Source: Frankiales bacterium
GTDB taxonomy: Bacteria > Actinomycetota > Actinomycetes > JAFAQI01
Direction: 5' to 3'
Assembly: GCA_019246495.1 (NCBI GenBank)
Contig: JAFAQI010000284.1
Span: 1-5,166 of the forward strand
Length of the DNA stretch: 5,166 bases
The notes below the pieces were generated by a model. The model was not told the DNA's origin and searched no databases. It was given only the letters and a program-made list of their open reading frames with translations. This document shows, piece after piece, positions 1-5,166 of this stretch. Numbering within the stretch: position 1 is the first letter of the stretch; each line of letters starts with the position of its first letter. Both the position numbers and the translations under genes were made by a program.

Positions 1-466
1 AGTCCGCGCCGGCGCTGGCCATCTTGCTGCCAGGCAGGGCCTGCGGGATGCCGTAGGCACCCGAACCGCCGTTGCTTGCGTAGGTCTCCCAGTTGCTCTC
101 GCGCATCCAGAGCGTGTCGAGGCAGGACCACTCACCCTCGCCCCAACCCTCGCGCAGCAGCATCGCGTGAGCGATGGTCTGCGGCGACCCGGTCAGCGCG
201 ACCCGAGCCTGTGAGCGGCTGGCGCGCCGGTTCACGTGCCGGTGCGGAGCGCGGTGTGCGGCCCGGTGTCGGGCCGAGTGGCGTACGTCGTTGCGGAGCC
301 GCGGCAGCTGCCACGACTTGGCCAGGGCGGGCTTCGCGGCCGCAGTTGCGGTCGGGACCGACTGGTCGGCGGCGGCGCTGAACGCGAGCGCCGGTGCTGA
401 CATCGTCGCGGCAATACCGGCCGCGGCTACGACAGCGGAAACCCCCCGGAACATGGTCCGGTTCAC
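1..466 (-). CDS. Secreted lytic-transglycosylase-like cell-wall enzyme, C-terminus cut by window edge
   Basis: Codes for 155 residues before running off the window. Residues 1-33 form a signal peptide: a short basic start (NRTMFRG), an Ala/Val-rich core and an AFSAAA cleavage site before Asp34, so the protein is exported. Residues about 57-92 form a linker very rich in Arg and His. From about residue 96 the sequence matches the lysozyme-fold transglycosylase domain common in actinobacteria: GWGEGEWSCLDTLWMRESNW, then SGAYGIPQALPGSKMASAGAD. Glu123 in the WMRES motif is the expected catalytic acid, and in this family the enzyme cleaves peptidoglycan glycan strands. Roughly 30-40 residues should be missing, including the usual WGLGYI segment. 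The GTG at 466 is chosen because GAAAGG (482-477) lies 10 bases upstream; an in-frame ATG at 454 is the alternative. It differs from classical Rpf proteins, which carry a WDxxAxCESGG-type motif. Confidence 0.92.
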   Translation of the reverse strand, partial: MNRTMFRGVSAVVAAAGIAATMSAPALAFSAAADQSVPTATAAAKPALAKSWQLPRLRNDVRHSARHRAAHRAPHRHVNRRASRSQARVALTGSPQTIAHAMLLREGWGEGEWSCLDTLWMRESNWETYASNGGSGAYGIPQALPGSKMASAGAD

Positions 467-569
467 TGCTGATTTGCCTTTCGTGCTCTCGCGGAACGCC
501 TCGGTTCGGCGGTCCTCGGGGGCACCCCGCGGGCAGTCCTCAGCCGGTCTGGCTCAGGCCGCACCGCTC

Positions 570-584
570 ACGCCCGGCGGGCGT
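570..584. repeat. Inverted repeat ACGCCC-GGC-GGGCGT
   Basis: Perfect 6-base arms (570-575 and 579-584) surround a 3-base centre. The arms are identical to those of the inverted repeat at 717-733 in the same intergenic region. It could be a protein-binding site or an RNA hairpin in the transglycosylase leader. Confidence 0.55.
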
Positions 585-616
585 TCGAGGGGCAGCGGCG
601 GCGCTTTCGCCACCAC

Positions 617-633
617 GCGCGGGCTCTCCGCGC
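617..633 (-). other. GC-rich stem-loop in the transglycosylase leader
   Basis: The arms GCGCGG (617-622) and CCGCGC (628-633) pair perfectly around a 5-base loop. It lies between the larger hairpin at 643-669 and the transglycosylase start. Chance formation is plausible given the base composition. Confidence 0.4.
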
Positions 634-642
634 TCGTGCCAT

Positions 643-669
643 GGCACCGGGGTTCATGCACCCGGCGCC
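643..669 (-). other. 9-bp stem-loop, probably formed in minus-strand RNA
   Basis: The minus strand reads GGCGCCGGG, a 9-base loop, then CCCGGTGCC. Eight positions are Watson-Crick pairs and one is G-U. On the plus strand the odd position would be an A-C mismatch, so the stem is better formed in RNA transcribed from the minus strand, that is, the leader of the transglycosylase gene. It lies about 175 bases upstream of that gene's start. No named RNA family was recognised. Confidence 0.5.
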
Positions 670-685
670 GGTCTTCCTCCATTCC

Positions 686-699
686 AACTGCTAACTGCT
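686..699. repeat. Tandem heptamer, two copies of AACTGCT
   Basis: Two exact, directly adjacent copies of AACTGCT (AGCAGTT on the minus strand) sit in a short patch of lower GC content upstream of the transglycosylase gene. The arrangement could be a direct-repeat regulator site or promoter-proximal element, but no regulator can be assigned. Confidence 0.45.
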
Positions 700-716
700 G
701 CAAGCACCAGTCGGAT

Positions 717-733
717 ACGCCCAAAACGGGCGT
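717..733. repeat. Inverted repeat ACGCCC-AAAAC-GGGCGT
   Basis: Perfect 6-base arms (717-722 and 728-733) flank a 5-base spacer, 59 bases beyond the rhomboid stop codon. As RNA it would be a compact hairpin and might weakly end rhomboid transcription, but no T-tract follows on the minus strand. The identical arms at 570-584 make an operator-like role equally possible. Confidence 0.5.
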
Positions 734-791
734 GAGTAAGGTCACATTGGCGGCGCGGACGGCACGTCAGGGCACAGAAGTCACACCAACC

Positions 792-1592
792 TCAGCGCCA
801 GCTGAGCTCCCTGGGGGGCGGCGCGGCGGTCAGCCGGCGCCTGGCGAGGAGCGCGATGACCACGCCAGCGACGAACCCGTAGACATGCGCGAGGTAGGCG
901 ACGCCAGCGCCAGCCGCGACCGCGGAGCCACTCGAATAGAGCCACTGCAGGAGGAACCAGCCGCCGAGCACGAGCCAGGCCGGCAGCCGGAACGGGATCA
1001 GCACGATCGCGAGCGGGACGAGCGTCGTCACGCGGGCTCGCGGAAAGACGACGAGGTAGGCACCGAGCACGCCCGCGATCGCCCCGGAGGCACCGACCAG
1101 GGTCGTCGTCGCGTGCGGTGCGCCGAAAGCGAAGCCGTACGCCGCGACGTAGCCGCAGAACAGGTAGAAGAGCAGGAACCCGACGCGTCCCATCCGGTCC
1201 TCGACGTTGTTGCCGAACACCCAGAGGAACAGCATGTTGCCGAGCAGGTGCAACCACCCGCCGTGCAGGAACATCGCGAACAGCGCGGAGAGGAACGGGC
1301 TCTTGTGATACGTCGGGGCCGCTTCGCGAACACACGCCTGCTGCCCGTCGGGCAGCTTGATCAGCGCGATCGGATGTTGAAGCTGCCGGTTGGTTGTCAG
1401 CTCCTTGGGAATCGCGGCGTACTTGTCGAAGTAGGCGAGTTGCTGGCACACCTGCGCCTGGGTCTGCGTGCCGACGCCGATCTGTGAGACCACCGGCTCG
1501 CTGAGGAAGATGATGACGTTCAGCGCGATGAGCAGGTAGGTGATGATCGGCGTACGACGAACCGGGTTGTCGTCATGGATCGGGATGACCAC
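792..1592 (-). CDS. Rhomboid family intramembrane serine protease
   Basis: A 266-residue membrane protease that cleaves substrates within or next to their transmembrane helices. Hydrophobic segments lie at about residues 15-32, 113-130, 136-157, 166-183, 190-218 and 224-250, giving the six-helix rhomboid core. Signature elements are in order: HGGWLHLLGN (110-119), where His115 and Asn119 fit the oxyanion HxxxN pair; GASGAIAG with catalytic Ser169; and AHVYGFVAG with catalytic His236. All key residues are present, so it should be active. The loop after helix 1 (about 33-98) is long and holds two cysteines, Cys49 and Cys87, which might form a disulfide outside the cell. The start is GTG at 1592, 11 bases beyond the last base of the preceding gene's stop codon, so the two are probably co-transcribed; the ribosome-binding site is weak (TAGAG overlapping that stop). 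Substrates cannot be told from sequence. Confidence 0.96.
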   Translation of the reverse strand: MVIPIHDDNPVRRTPIITYLLIALNVIIFLSEPVVSQIGVGTQTQAQVCQQLAYFDKYAAIPKELTTNRQLQHPIALIKLPDGQQACVREAAPTYHKSPFLSALFAMFLHGGWLHLLGNMLFLWVFGNNVEDRMGRVGFLLFYLFCGYVAAYGFAFGAPHATTTLVGASGAIAGVLGAYLVVFPRARVTTLVPLAIVLIPFRLPAWLVLGGWFLLQWLYSSGSAVAAGAGVAYLAHVYGFVAGVVIALLARRRLTAAPPPRELSWR

Positions 1593-1603
1593 CGCGACAG
1601 TCT

Positions 1604-2593
1604 CTACTGGTATTCGACGAGAACCGGCGCCGGGTGCAGCTTCAGGACGGCAGCGGGCCCTAGCAGGTTGACGTCCTTGTCGTAGAACAGCTTGAACCCC
1701 AACGGAAATCGGTGACCGCGCGCGAAGTCATCGTACTTGCCGATCTTCGCCGGACGGCTGCCGAAACCGTCCACGTTGAACACGGTCGCGAGGTCACGAT
1801 GCGCGCGCAGCGCCGCCTTGTTGCGCACCATGTCGGCCGTGAACTCGTGCACGACGAAAAGCTTCTGCGGCAGATGATGCGCGGTAGTCAGCGCGGCGAG
1901 CCAGCGGGACACCGCATTGACACTGCGCGCATCCGTGTGACCGATCCGCGTCAGCGGCAGCTCACCGCCATACAGCTTCCACTCCGGGTCGAGTGCGAGC
2001 CCGACATAGGGCAGCAGCAACCAGCGACGCAGCGACTTCGCGTCGTGCAGGAAGCTGCCGCGCCCGGGCTGCACGTCGAGCAACAACAGTGCATGATGCC
2101 GCCGCGCCGCGCGCGCGTAGGTCGCGATCACGCTGTCGGCGACGCGCGTGGAGTAGTTGCCCTGGTTGCCATGCCCGCTGGTTGCGACGAACGCAATCAG
2201 CTCGTACGCCGGAAGCACCGCAACTCGGCGATGCCGGTAGGCCGATGCCTGTCGGGCGAGCCGTGGCCACAGCCCATCGGCGGTCGCCGTGCCCAACACG
2301 CCGAGGACCGGTGAACCCGCGGCGCCGTAGAAGGCAACGACGCGATGATCGGGGAACAGCCGACGGCTGCCGTCCGGCAACGTCGGACGCGGCGCCGGAC
2401 GGGCTGCGGAAGGCGCCGGCCGGACCCGGAGCGCGACGAGCGCGGCATCGCTTCCGGCGAGCCCCGGCAGCGGAGTCGTCGCCCCAGTCGCCTCGGTCGC
2501 GGCGACCGGCGCTGGCGACCCGTGCGCGTCGATCGTGCAAGCCGGCGCGAGCATCGCGAGCAGGGCAACCGACGCGAGCGCACGCCTCCTCAT
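1604..2593 (-). CDS. Conserved secreted or lipoprotein-like protein of unknown function
   Basis: A 329-residue exported protein. MRRR plus a hydrophobic stretch ends in MLAPAC, so Cys19 could be lipidated, although Ala at position -3 is a weak lipobox and an ordinary signal peptide is possible. Residues about 20-75 are an Ala/Pro-rich linker. The rest looks like one globular domain with motifs FYG (88-90), PAYELIAFVA (128-137), LLDVQPGR (171-178), LALDPEW (199-205), QKLFVVHEF (243-251), DGFG (275-278) and GFKLFYD (299-305). Acidic residues at the ends of predicted strands (Glu131, Asp173, Asp202/Glu204, Glu250, Asp275) suggest a TIM-barrel, glycosidase-like fold; this is inference. I recall similar uncharacterised proteins in other actinobacteria but can name no function. 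The ATG at 2593 has a good AGGAG site (2604-2600) six bases upstream. It sits between phoH2 and the rhomboid gene in the same probable operon. Confidence 0.88.
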   Translation of the reverse strand: MRRRALASVALLAMLAPACTIDAHGSPAPVAATEATGATTPLPGLAGSDAALVALRVRPAPSAARPAPRPTLPDGSRRLFPDHRVVAFYGAAGSPVLGVLGTATADGLWPRLARQASAYRHRRVAVLPAYELIAFVATSGHGNQGNYSTRVADSVIATYARAARRHHALLLLDVQPGRGSFLHDAKSLRRWLLLPYVGLALDPEWKLYGGELPLTRIGHTDARSVNAVSRWLAALTTAHHLPQKLFVVHEFTADMVRNKAALRAHRDLATVFNVDGFGSRPAKIGKYDDFARGHRFPLGFKLFYDKDVNLLGPAAVLKLHPAPVLVEYQ

Positions 2594-2628
2594 CGGCTGC
2601 TCCTGTCGGATCCTCGCGTTGCGCCGCC

Positions 2629-2642
2629 CGCCCGGACGGGCG
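2629..2642. repeat. Inverted repeat CGCCCG-GA-CGGGCG directly after the phoH2 stop
   Basis: Perfect 6-base arms with a 2-base centre (more realistically a 5-bp stem with a 4-base loop in RNA) directly adjoin the stop codon at 2645-2643. No T-run follows, so it is not a classical terminator. It may mark an mRNA-processing or stability point between phoH2 and the next gene, which begins 49 bases after phoH2 ends. Confidence 0.45.
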
Positions 2643-3995
2643 TCAGATCCCCAGATCTTCCAGCATCTCCGTGACGAGCGCAGCGATGGGTGACCGTTCG
2701 GAACGGGTCAACGTGACGTGCGCGAACAACGGATGACCCTTGAGCGCCTCGATGACTGCGGCGACGCCGTCGTGCCGGCCCACCCGCAAGTTGTCGCGCT
2801 GCGCGACATCGTGCGTCAGGACGACCCGGGAGTTCTGCCCGACCCGCGACAGCACGGTGAGCAGCACGCCGCGTTCGAGTGACTGCGCCTCGTCGACGAT
2901 GACGAATGCGTCGTGCAGGCTGCGACCGCGGATGTGCGTGAGCGGCAGGACCTCGAGCAGGTCGCGGTCGACCACCTCGTCGATCACCGCCGGCGACACC
3001 AGTGCACCCAACGTGTCGTAGACCGCTTGGCCCCAGGGCGACATCTTCTCGGCCTCGGTGCCGGGCAGGTAGCCGAGATCCTGCCCGCCGACGGCATAGA
3101 GCGGCCGGAACACCATGACCTTGCGGTGCTGTCGCCGTTCGAGCACGGCTTCGAGGCCGGCGCACAGTGCCAGCGCGGACTTGCCGGTGCCGGCGCGGCC
3201 GCCCAGCGACACGATGCCGACGTCGGGGTCGAGCAGCAGGTCGAGCGCGACACGTTGCTCCGCGCTGCGACCGTGCACGCCGAACGCCTCGCGGTCACCG
3301 CGGACGAGCCGCACCTGCTTGTCGGCGGTCACCCGGCCGAGCGCACTCCCCCGCTCCGACAACAGCACGAGGCCGGTGTGGCACGGCAGCTCGGCGGCGG
3401 CAGGAAGGTCGAGCACCTCGTGTGCGAACAACGCGTCGATGTCTGCTCCGCAGACCTCGACCTCGGCCATGCCGGTCCAGCCCGACTCGACCTGCTCGGC
3501 GAGATACTCCTGCGCCTGAAGCCCGATGCTCGCGGCTTTGATGCGCAGCGGCATGTCCTTGCTGACCAGGACGACGTCGGCGCCTTCCGCGGCAAGGTTG
3601 CGGGCGACAGCGAGCAGCCGGCTGTCGTTGTCGCCGATGCGATACCCCGCAGGCAGGATCGCTGGGTCGGTGTGGTTGAGCTCGACGCGCACCGTGCCGC
3701 CGAGGTCGTTGACCGGCAGCGGCTCGTCAAGCCGGCCGTGCTGCAGGCGCAGGTCGTCCAGCAGGTGCAGCGACTGCCGCGCGAACCAGCCGAGCTCCGG
3801 ATGGTTGCGCTTCGCCTCGAGCTCCGTGATGACCACGATCGGCAGCACGACCTCGTGCTCCGCGAACTTCGTGATGGAGGCCGGATCGGCGAGCAGGACG
3901 CTCGTGTCGATGACGAAGGTCCGGCGGGGAGCCTTGCGGCGGCGGGTCCTCGTGGTGCTGGTCGCAGTAGCGGAGTCGGCGGGCAAGGGGGTCAA
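2643..3995 (-). CDS. phoH2: PhoH2-type protein: PIN ribonuclease domain fused to PhoH ATPase/helicase
   Basis: A 450-residue cytoplasmic protein. After a basic, low-complexity N-terminus (1-25), the PIN nuclease domain begins at [11 protein letters not shown]; its acidic metal-binding residues are probably Asp30, Glu58 or Glu60, Asp122/Asp124 (GDNDSR) and Asp147 (SKD). The PhoH ATPase domain follows from about residue 240, with Walker A GRAGTGKS (266-273), Walker B FVIVDEAQ (364-371), the THDVAQRDN segment (394-402) and an ending [21 protein letters not shown]-PhoH proteins are known as ATP-dependent RNA helicase/ribonucleases. All catalytic motifs are intact and the length is normal for the family. 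TTG at 3995 is preferred because GGAGG (4006-4002) lies six bases upstream and the conserved domain starts soon after; another TTG at 3986 is less well placed. It is the first gene of a probable three-gene operon and is divergent from the gene at 4165. Confidence 0.96.
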   Translation of the reverse strand: MTPLPADSATATSTTRTRRRKAPRRTFVIDTSVLLADPASITKFAEHEVVLPIVVITELEAKRNHPELGWFARQSLHLLDDLRLQHGRLDEPLPVNDLGGTVRVELNHTDPAILPAGYRIGDNDSRLLAVARNLAAEGADVVLVSKDMPLRIKAASIGLQAQEYLAEQVESGWTGMAEVEVCGADIDALFAHEVLDLPAAAELPCHTGLVLLSERGSALGRVTADKQVRLVRGDREAFGVHGRSAEQRVALDLLLDPDVGIVSLGGRAGTGKSALALCAGLEAVLERRQHRKVMVFRPLYAVGGQDLGYLPGTEAEKMSPWGQAVYDTLGALVSPAVIDEVVDRDLLEVLPLTHIRGRSLHDAFVIVDEAQSLERGVLLTVLSRVGQNSRVVLTHDVAQRDNLRVGRHDGVAAVIEALKGHPLFAHVTLTRSERSPIAALVTEMLEDLGI

Positions 3996-4001
3996 GGGGC
4001 G

Positions 4002-4006
4002 CCTCC
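4002..4006 (-). promoter_or_regulatory. Ribosome-binding site GGAGG that fixes the TTG start of phoH2
   Basis: GGAGG on the minus strand lies six bases before TTG at 3995 and 15 bases before the alternative TTG at 3986. No ATG or GTG in frame lies close to it, so it decides the start. Confidence 0.75.
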
Positions 4007-4071
4007 GGCAGAGGGGGCGGCCAGTGCTCTGTCCGCCGCAATCGACGGTACGGCGGCCACGGCCGGGAAAT

Positions 4072-4086
4072 GCCGCGACACGCGGC
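4072..4086. repeat. Palindrome GCCGCG-ACA-CGCGGC
   Basis: Perfect 6-base arms with a 3-base centre in the middle of the divergent intergenic region. It is a candidate operator or RNA hairpin. The composition makes chance a real alternative. Confidence 0.4.
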
Positions 4087-4122
4087 TGGACTGGGAGACT
4101 ATCGAGGCGGCCACAGCATCGT

Positions 4123-4149
4123 GCCGCCCGCAGGACAACCACGGGCGGC
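4123..4149 (+). other. 8-bp GC hairpin directly upstream of the ribosome-binding site of the Asp-box gene
   Basis: Arms GCCGCCCG (4123-4130) and CGGGCGGC (4142-4149) pair perfectly, all G-C, around an 11-base loop. The stem ends four bases before the AAGGAG site (4154-4159). A stem this stable so close to the site could influence translation initiation or mRNA stability. It lies inside the mRNA leader only if transcription starts upstream of about 4123. Confidence 0.5.
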
Positions 4150-4164
4150 GGCGAAGGAGCCTGC

Positions 4165-5166
4165 ATGAGATCAGCGCGCCGTTGGACCGTCTCCTCGCTC
4201 AGCCTGTTGCTCGCTGCGGGTGGGCTCACCGCCCTGCACGCGGCCGCCGCGGGCAATCCGACGGTCGGCGTCGGCGGGGCCGGACCCGCGACGACGTCGT
4301 ACGACGGCTCGGTGGGACCAGGCAACCCGGACCCGCTGGGCCCGCCCGCTCCGGCGTGCTCGCAATCGGCCGGCTGCGACCGGCACGTCATCACGCTCGC
4401 GGCGCCGAAGGGCTGGACCAAGACGCACTCCATCACCCTGGCGGTGGCGCTCACCTACTCCTCGCCCAGCGGCCCGGACCTCGACGTCGGCATCATCGAC
4501 TCGAGCGGCGCGCTGATCGCCAGCGAGTTCGACGTCGCGAGCAAGCAGCCGGTGACCGCCGCCAACGTGTTGCCGGGCAACTACACGATCGAGGTCGACG
4601 GCGACCCGACGCCGGCGCCGCAGAGCTACACCGCCGTCATCACCGCGGCGTCGGGACCGAAGTACATCCCGCCCAAGCGCAAGACCGGCGGCCTGACGTT
4701 CAGCCGGGCGACCCTCGTCGACCCCTACCGTCTCGGGACCGAGCCGACGCTCGCCGTCGCCACGGACGCGAAGACCGTCTACGAGAGCCCGATCTTCGGT
4801 TTCTCGACCACGCAGTCGTTCCTCATGCGCAGCACGAACGAGGGTCAGACGTTCAACGTCCTCGGCGTACCCGGCGTAGGCAAGCTCGACCAGTGCACCG
4901 GCGGAGGTGACAGCGACGTCGCGACCGACCAGTTCACCGGCGACCTCTACAACATCGACCTGGGCGGCGCACCTGAGGTGCCCGCTCGCGTGTCGCACGA
5001 CAAGGGCCTGTCGTTCGCGAGCTCGTGCGAGGCCAACTTCCACGACGGGGCCAACTACTTCACCGACCGGCAGTGGCTCGCCACCGACCTCAAGCACCAC
5101 GTCGAGTGGTACATCTACCGCGACGGCGTCCTCTCCACCAACACGCTTCCGGGGATCGGCGGCACC
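4165..5166 (+). CDS. Secreted sialidase-like (Asp-box/BNR) propeller protein, C-terminus cut by window edge
   Basis: 334 codons are visible with no stop. Residues 1-29 form a signal peptide (RSARRW, Leu/Ala core, cleavage near HAAAA before Gly30). A Gly/Pro-rich stretch follows, then from Cys65 to about 163 a segment of alternating strands ([32 protein letters not shown]) resembling small beta-sandwich domains such as the PPC type; Cys65 and Cys71 may pair. From about 183 it looks like a sialidase-type beta-propeller: STNEGQTF (223-230) and SHDKGLSF (277-284) fit the Asp-box pattern SxDxGxTF, the first with Asn for Asp. GGDSDVATD (247-255) and DRQWLATD (301-308) also fit such propellers. The usual sialidase catalytic set cannot be judged from this fragment, so true sialidase activity should not be assumed. 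ATG at 4165 follows AAGGAG (4154-4159) at five bases. It is transcribed away from phoH2. Confidence 0.88.
   Translation, partial: MRSARRWTVSSLSLLLAAGGLTALHAAAAGNPTVGVGGAGPATTSYDGSVGPGNPDPLGPPAPACSQSAGCDRHVITLAAPKGWTKTHSITLAVALTYSSPSGPDLDVGIIDSSGALIASEFDVASKQPVTAANVLPGNYTIEVDGDPTPAPQSYTAVITAASGPKYIPPKRKTGGLTFSRATLVDPYRLGTEPTLAVATDAKTVYESPIFGFSTTQSFLMRSTNEGQTFNVLGVPGVGKLDQCTGGGDSDVATDQFTGDLYNIDLGGAPEVPARVSHDKGLSFASSCEANFHDGANYFTDRQWLATDLKHHVEWYIYRDGVLSTNTLPGIGGT

Larger units (their letters stand above)
467..791. other. 325-base non-coding stretch; probable 5' leader and promoter region of the transglycosylase gene
   Basis: No convincing gene lies here on either strand. Read on the minus strand, from the end of the rhomboid gene towards the transglycosylase start, it contains an inverted repeat at 717-733, a tandem heptamer at 686-699 in a locally less GC-rich patch, a strong stem-loop at 643-669, a second stem-loop at 617-633 (6-bp arms GCGCGG/CCGCGC, 5-base loop), a GC palindrome at 570-584, and the ribosome-binding sequence at 482-477. 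This density of secondary structure suits a structured mRNA leader, though GC-rich DNA forms such stems easily by chance. I could not pick out a convincing -35/-10 pair or a terminator with a T-tract. Confidence 0.6.
3996..4164. promoter_or_regulatory. Divergent intergenic region between phoH2 and the Asp-box protein gene
   Basis: These 169 bases must carry the promoters for both outward-facing genes unless they lie inside coding sequence. I see no convincing -35/-10 pair; the only AT-containing candidate, GACTATCGA near 4098-4106, is weak in both directions. The region holds three GC-rich inverted repeats: CCGCCG/CGGCGG (4033-4038 with 4051-4056), a palindrome at 4072-4086, and a hairpin at 4123-4149 next to the plus-strand ribosome-binding site. 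Confidence 0.55.

Noticed and set aside
554..745. Small minus-strand frame in the leader region (42 or 63 residues, from ATG at 682 or GTG at 745)
   Set aside because: Neither start has a convincing ribosome-binding site, the product is Pro/Arg-rich with no motif, and the region is better explained as a structured leader.
467..791. ydaO (c-di-AMP) riboswitch ahead of the cell-wall hydrolase gene
   Set aside because: The genomic context fits, but the conserved core (such as the CAGCTAACC-like segment and the GGTGAA-type segment) could not be found. An Rfam search would settle it.
174..1487. Plus-strand open frame of 437 codons
   Set aside because: It spans the antisense of the transglycosylase, the non-coding region and the antisense of the rhomboid gene, and has charged low-complexity composition without motifs.
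2594..2642. Intrinsic terminator between phoH2 and the secreted protein gene
   Set aside because: The short GC palindrome has no following T-tract, and the next gene begins within 49 bases with its own good ribosome-binding site, so read-through is more likely.
3727..4041. Small minus-strand frame overlapping the phoH2 start, as a possible phoAT-like antitoxin
   Set aside because: It starts at a TTG without a ribosome-binding site and overlaps phoH2 by about 270 bases rather than a few. Its composition is that of a shadow frame.
3996..4454. Upstream extension of phoH2 to a start at 4454
   Set aside because: It would overlap the divergent gene by almost 300 bases and adds 153 residues with no family similarity. 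The GGAGG-TTG at 3995 explains the start.
2913..4910. Very long plus-strand open frame (665 codons)
   Set aside because: It runs antisense through phoH2, across the intergenic region and out of frame through the gene at 4165. Both of those have strong motifs in their own frames. The translation is Arg-rich low complexity typical of a GC-rich shadow frame.
4171..5100. Minus-strand open frame of 309 codons
   Set aside because: It lies wholly antisense to the secreted Asp-box protein, which has a signal peptide, a ribosome-binding site and family motifs. The antisense translation shows no recognisable domain.
1..5166. Mobile elements, CRISPR array, tRNA or a defence-system cluster
   Set aside because: No transposase, terminal repeats, regularly spaced repeats, tRNA-like cloverleaf or defence-type gene set is visible. 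Gene content and base use look uniform and chromosomal.

Overview
The window reads as ordinary chromosome from a high-GC Gram-positive bacterium (Actinomycetota). The DNA is strongly GC-rich, coding frames show third-position G/C bias, three of the five genes have non-ATG starts (two GTG and one TTG), and the PIN-PhoH protein closely resembles the actinobacterial form of that family. I would not name a genus. No tRNA, rRNA, CRISPR array, insertion sequence or phage gene is visible.

Layout. Minus strand, read right to left: a PIN-PhoH ATPase/ribonuclease gene (phoH2-type, 3995-2643); after 49 bases, a secreted or lipoprotein-like conserved protein of unknown function (2593-1604); after 10 bases, a rhomboid intramembrane serine protease (1592-792). 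The spacing suggests one transcription unit. A 325-base non-coding stretch follows (791-467). It holds several inverted repeats and a tandem heptamer. It precedes the 5' part of a secreted lytic-transglycosylase-like cell-wall enzyme (466-1), which is cut by the left edge of the window. Plus strand: a secreted protein with an N-terminal beta-sandwich-like segment and a sialidase-type (Asp-box) propeller starts at 4165 and is cut by the right edge. It diverges from phoH2 across a 169-base region rich in short GC palindromes.

How they fit together. Four of the five genes act at or outside the membrane (rhomboid, two exported proteins of uncertain role, a peptidoglycan-cleaving enzyme). phoH2 encodes a cytoplasmic RNA-handling enzyme. 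The sequence gives no direct evidence of one shared pathway. No dramatic new system is visible. The points most worth a second look are the structured leader before the transglycosylase, with two inverted repeats sharing identical arms; the GC hairpin just before the ribosome-binding site at 4154; and the uncharacterised secreted protein co-transcribed with the rhomboid.
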